Shown here: one piece after another, positions 23,127 through 23,340 of the stretch
Numbering within the stretch: the first letter of the stretch is position 1
Layout of the letters: the number at the start of each line of letters is the position of its first letter
Origin: Boseongicola sp. SB0662_bin_57
GTDB taxonomy: Bacteria > Pseudomonadota > Alphaproteobacteria > Rhodobacterales > Rhodobacteraceae
Direction: 5' to 3'
DNA length: 23,340 nucleotides
NCBI GenBank assembly: GCA_009839535.1
Contig: VXPN01000116.1
Location: 1-23,340, forward strand
The notes under the pieces: generated by a model
What the model was told of the DNA's origin: nothing
The model's database searches: none
Seen by the model: the letters and a program-made list of their open reading frames with translations, nothing else
Program-made: the position numbers and the translations under genes

Positions 23127-23333
23127 TCAGACGGCCTTCAGTTCGTCCGCCATTTGGCGGCCGTCCCGGCCCTCGGCCAACTCGTACTCGACCTTCTGAT
23201 TGTCGCTCAATCCGGTCAATCCGGCCTTTTGCACGGCAGAGACGTGAACGAACACGTCCTTTCCACCTTCGTCGGGCGCGATGAACCCGTAACCTTTGTG
23301 GGTATTGAACCACTTCACGGTGCCAGTAGGCAT
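23127..23333 (-). CDS. Cold-shock domain protein (CspA family)
   Basis: This 68-residue protein is a single cold-shock domain (OB fold) that binds single-stranded RNA and DNA. RNP1 is KGYGFI (Lys13-Ile18) and RNP2 is VFVHV (27-31); the start MPTGTVKWFNTHKGYGFIAP and the ending region (YELAEGRDGRQMADELKAV) are typical of alphaproteobacterial CspA proteins. It is complete, but only seven bases precede the ATG in this window, so its promoter and any long cold-shock leader are not visible. Confidence 0.96.
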   Translation of the reverse strand: MPTGTVKWFNTHKGYGFIAPDEGGKDVFVHVSAVQKAGLTGLSDNQKVEYELAEGRDGRQMADELKAV

Positions 23334-23340
23334 GGTAGTT

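Noticed and set aside
1..23340. CRISPR arrays, tRNA or rRNA genes, tandem repeats
   Set aside because: None was seen by eye on either strand. No regularly spaced repeats or tRNA cloverleaf-like sequence was noticed, including at the accessory segment borders.

Overview
The window looks like chromosomal DNA of a GC-rich alphaproteobacterium, most probably Rhodobacterales-like. The evidence is the gene content and order: an LpoA-type lipoprotein next to rsmI, then gshB, a tightly packed coaBC-dut-MoeB/ThiF operon, DUF1178, SdhE, and thyX with glyoxalase I. The assignment rests on recollection of protein families and synteny, not on a database search.

Layout. 1-1635: a partial LpoA-like lipoprotein gene (minus) diverges from rsmI (plus). 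1636-12962: an accessory segment of about 11.3 kb separates rsmI from gshB; in related genomes these genes usually lie close together with yraN between them, and no yraN is recognisable here. The segment holds a GH116 glycosidase (plus), an AAA_14/DUF4143 ATPase (minus), the tail of a transposase, a first Xre-RES toxin-antitoxin pair, a DUF4145-like N-terminal scrap, a broken serine recombinase, and a three-gene operon made of a 436-residue unknown protein, a second Xre antitoxin and a second RES toxin. A perfect 42-bp palindrome starts one base after that toxin's stop codon. About 0.8 kb of unreadable, probably decayed sequence follows. 12963-23333: housekeeping genes return: gshB, coaBC-dut-moeB-like, a Nudix hydrolase, DUF1178, a flavin reductase diverging from a GNAT acetyltransferase, an aminotransferase diverging from an Xre regulator-sdhE pair, glyoxalase I diverging from thyX, and a cold-shock protein.

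How genes work together. CoaBC makes 4'-phosphopantetheine for CoA; Dut and ThyX both feed dTMP synthesis; GshB makes the glutathione that glyoxalase I uses; SdhE flavinylates succinate dehydrogenase. The two RES toxins are expected to deplete NAD+, each held in check by its own Xre/DUF2384 antitoxin.

The best candidate for something not yet described is the 9849-12173 unit. It has an AT-rich inverted repeat bracketing a strong-looking promoter, an unknown 436-residue protein with a Cys cluster and a basic helical tail, then the overlapping antitoxin and toxin genes, closed by the perfect palindrome.
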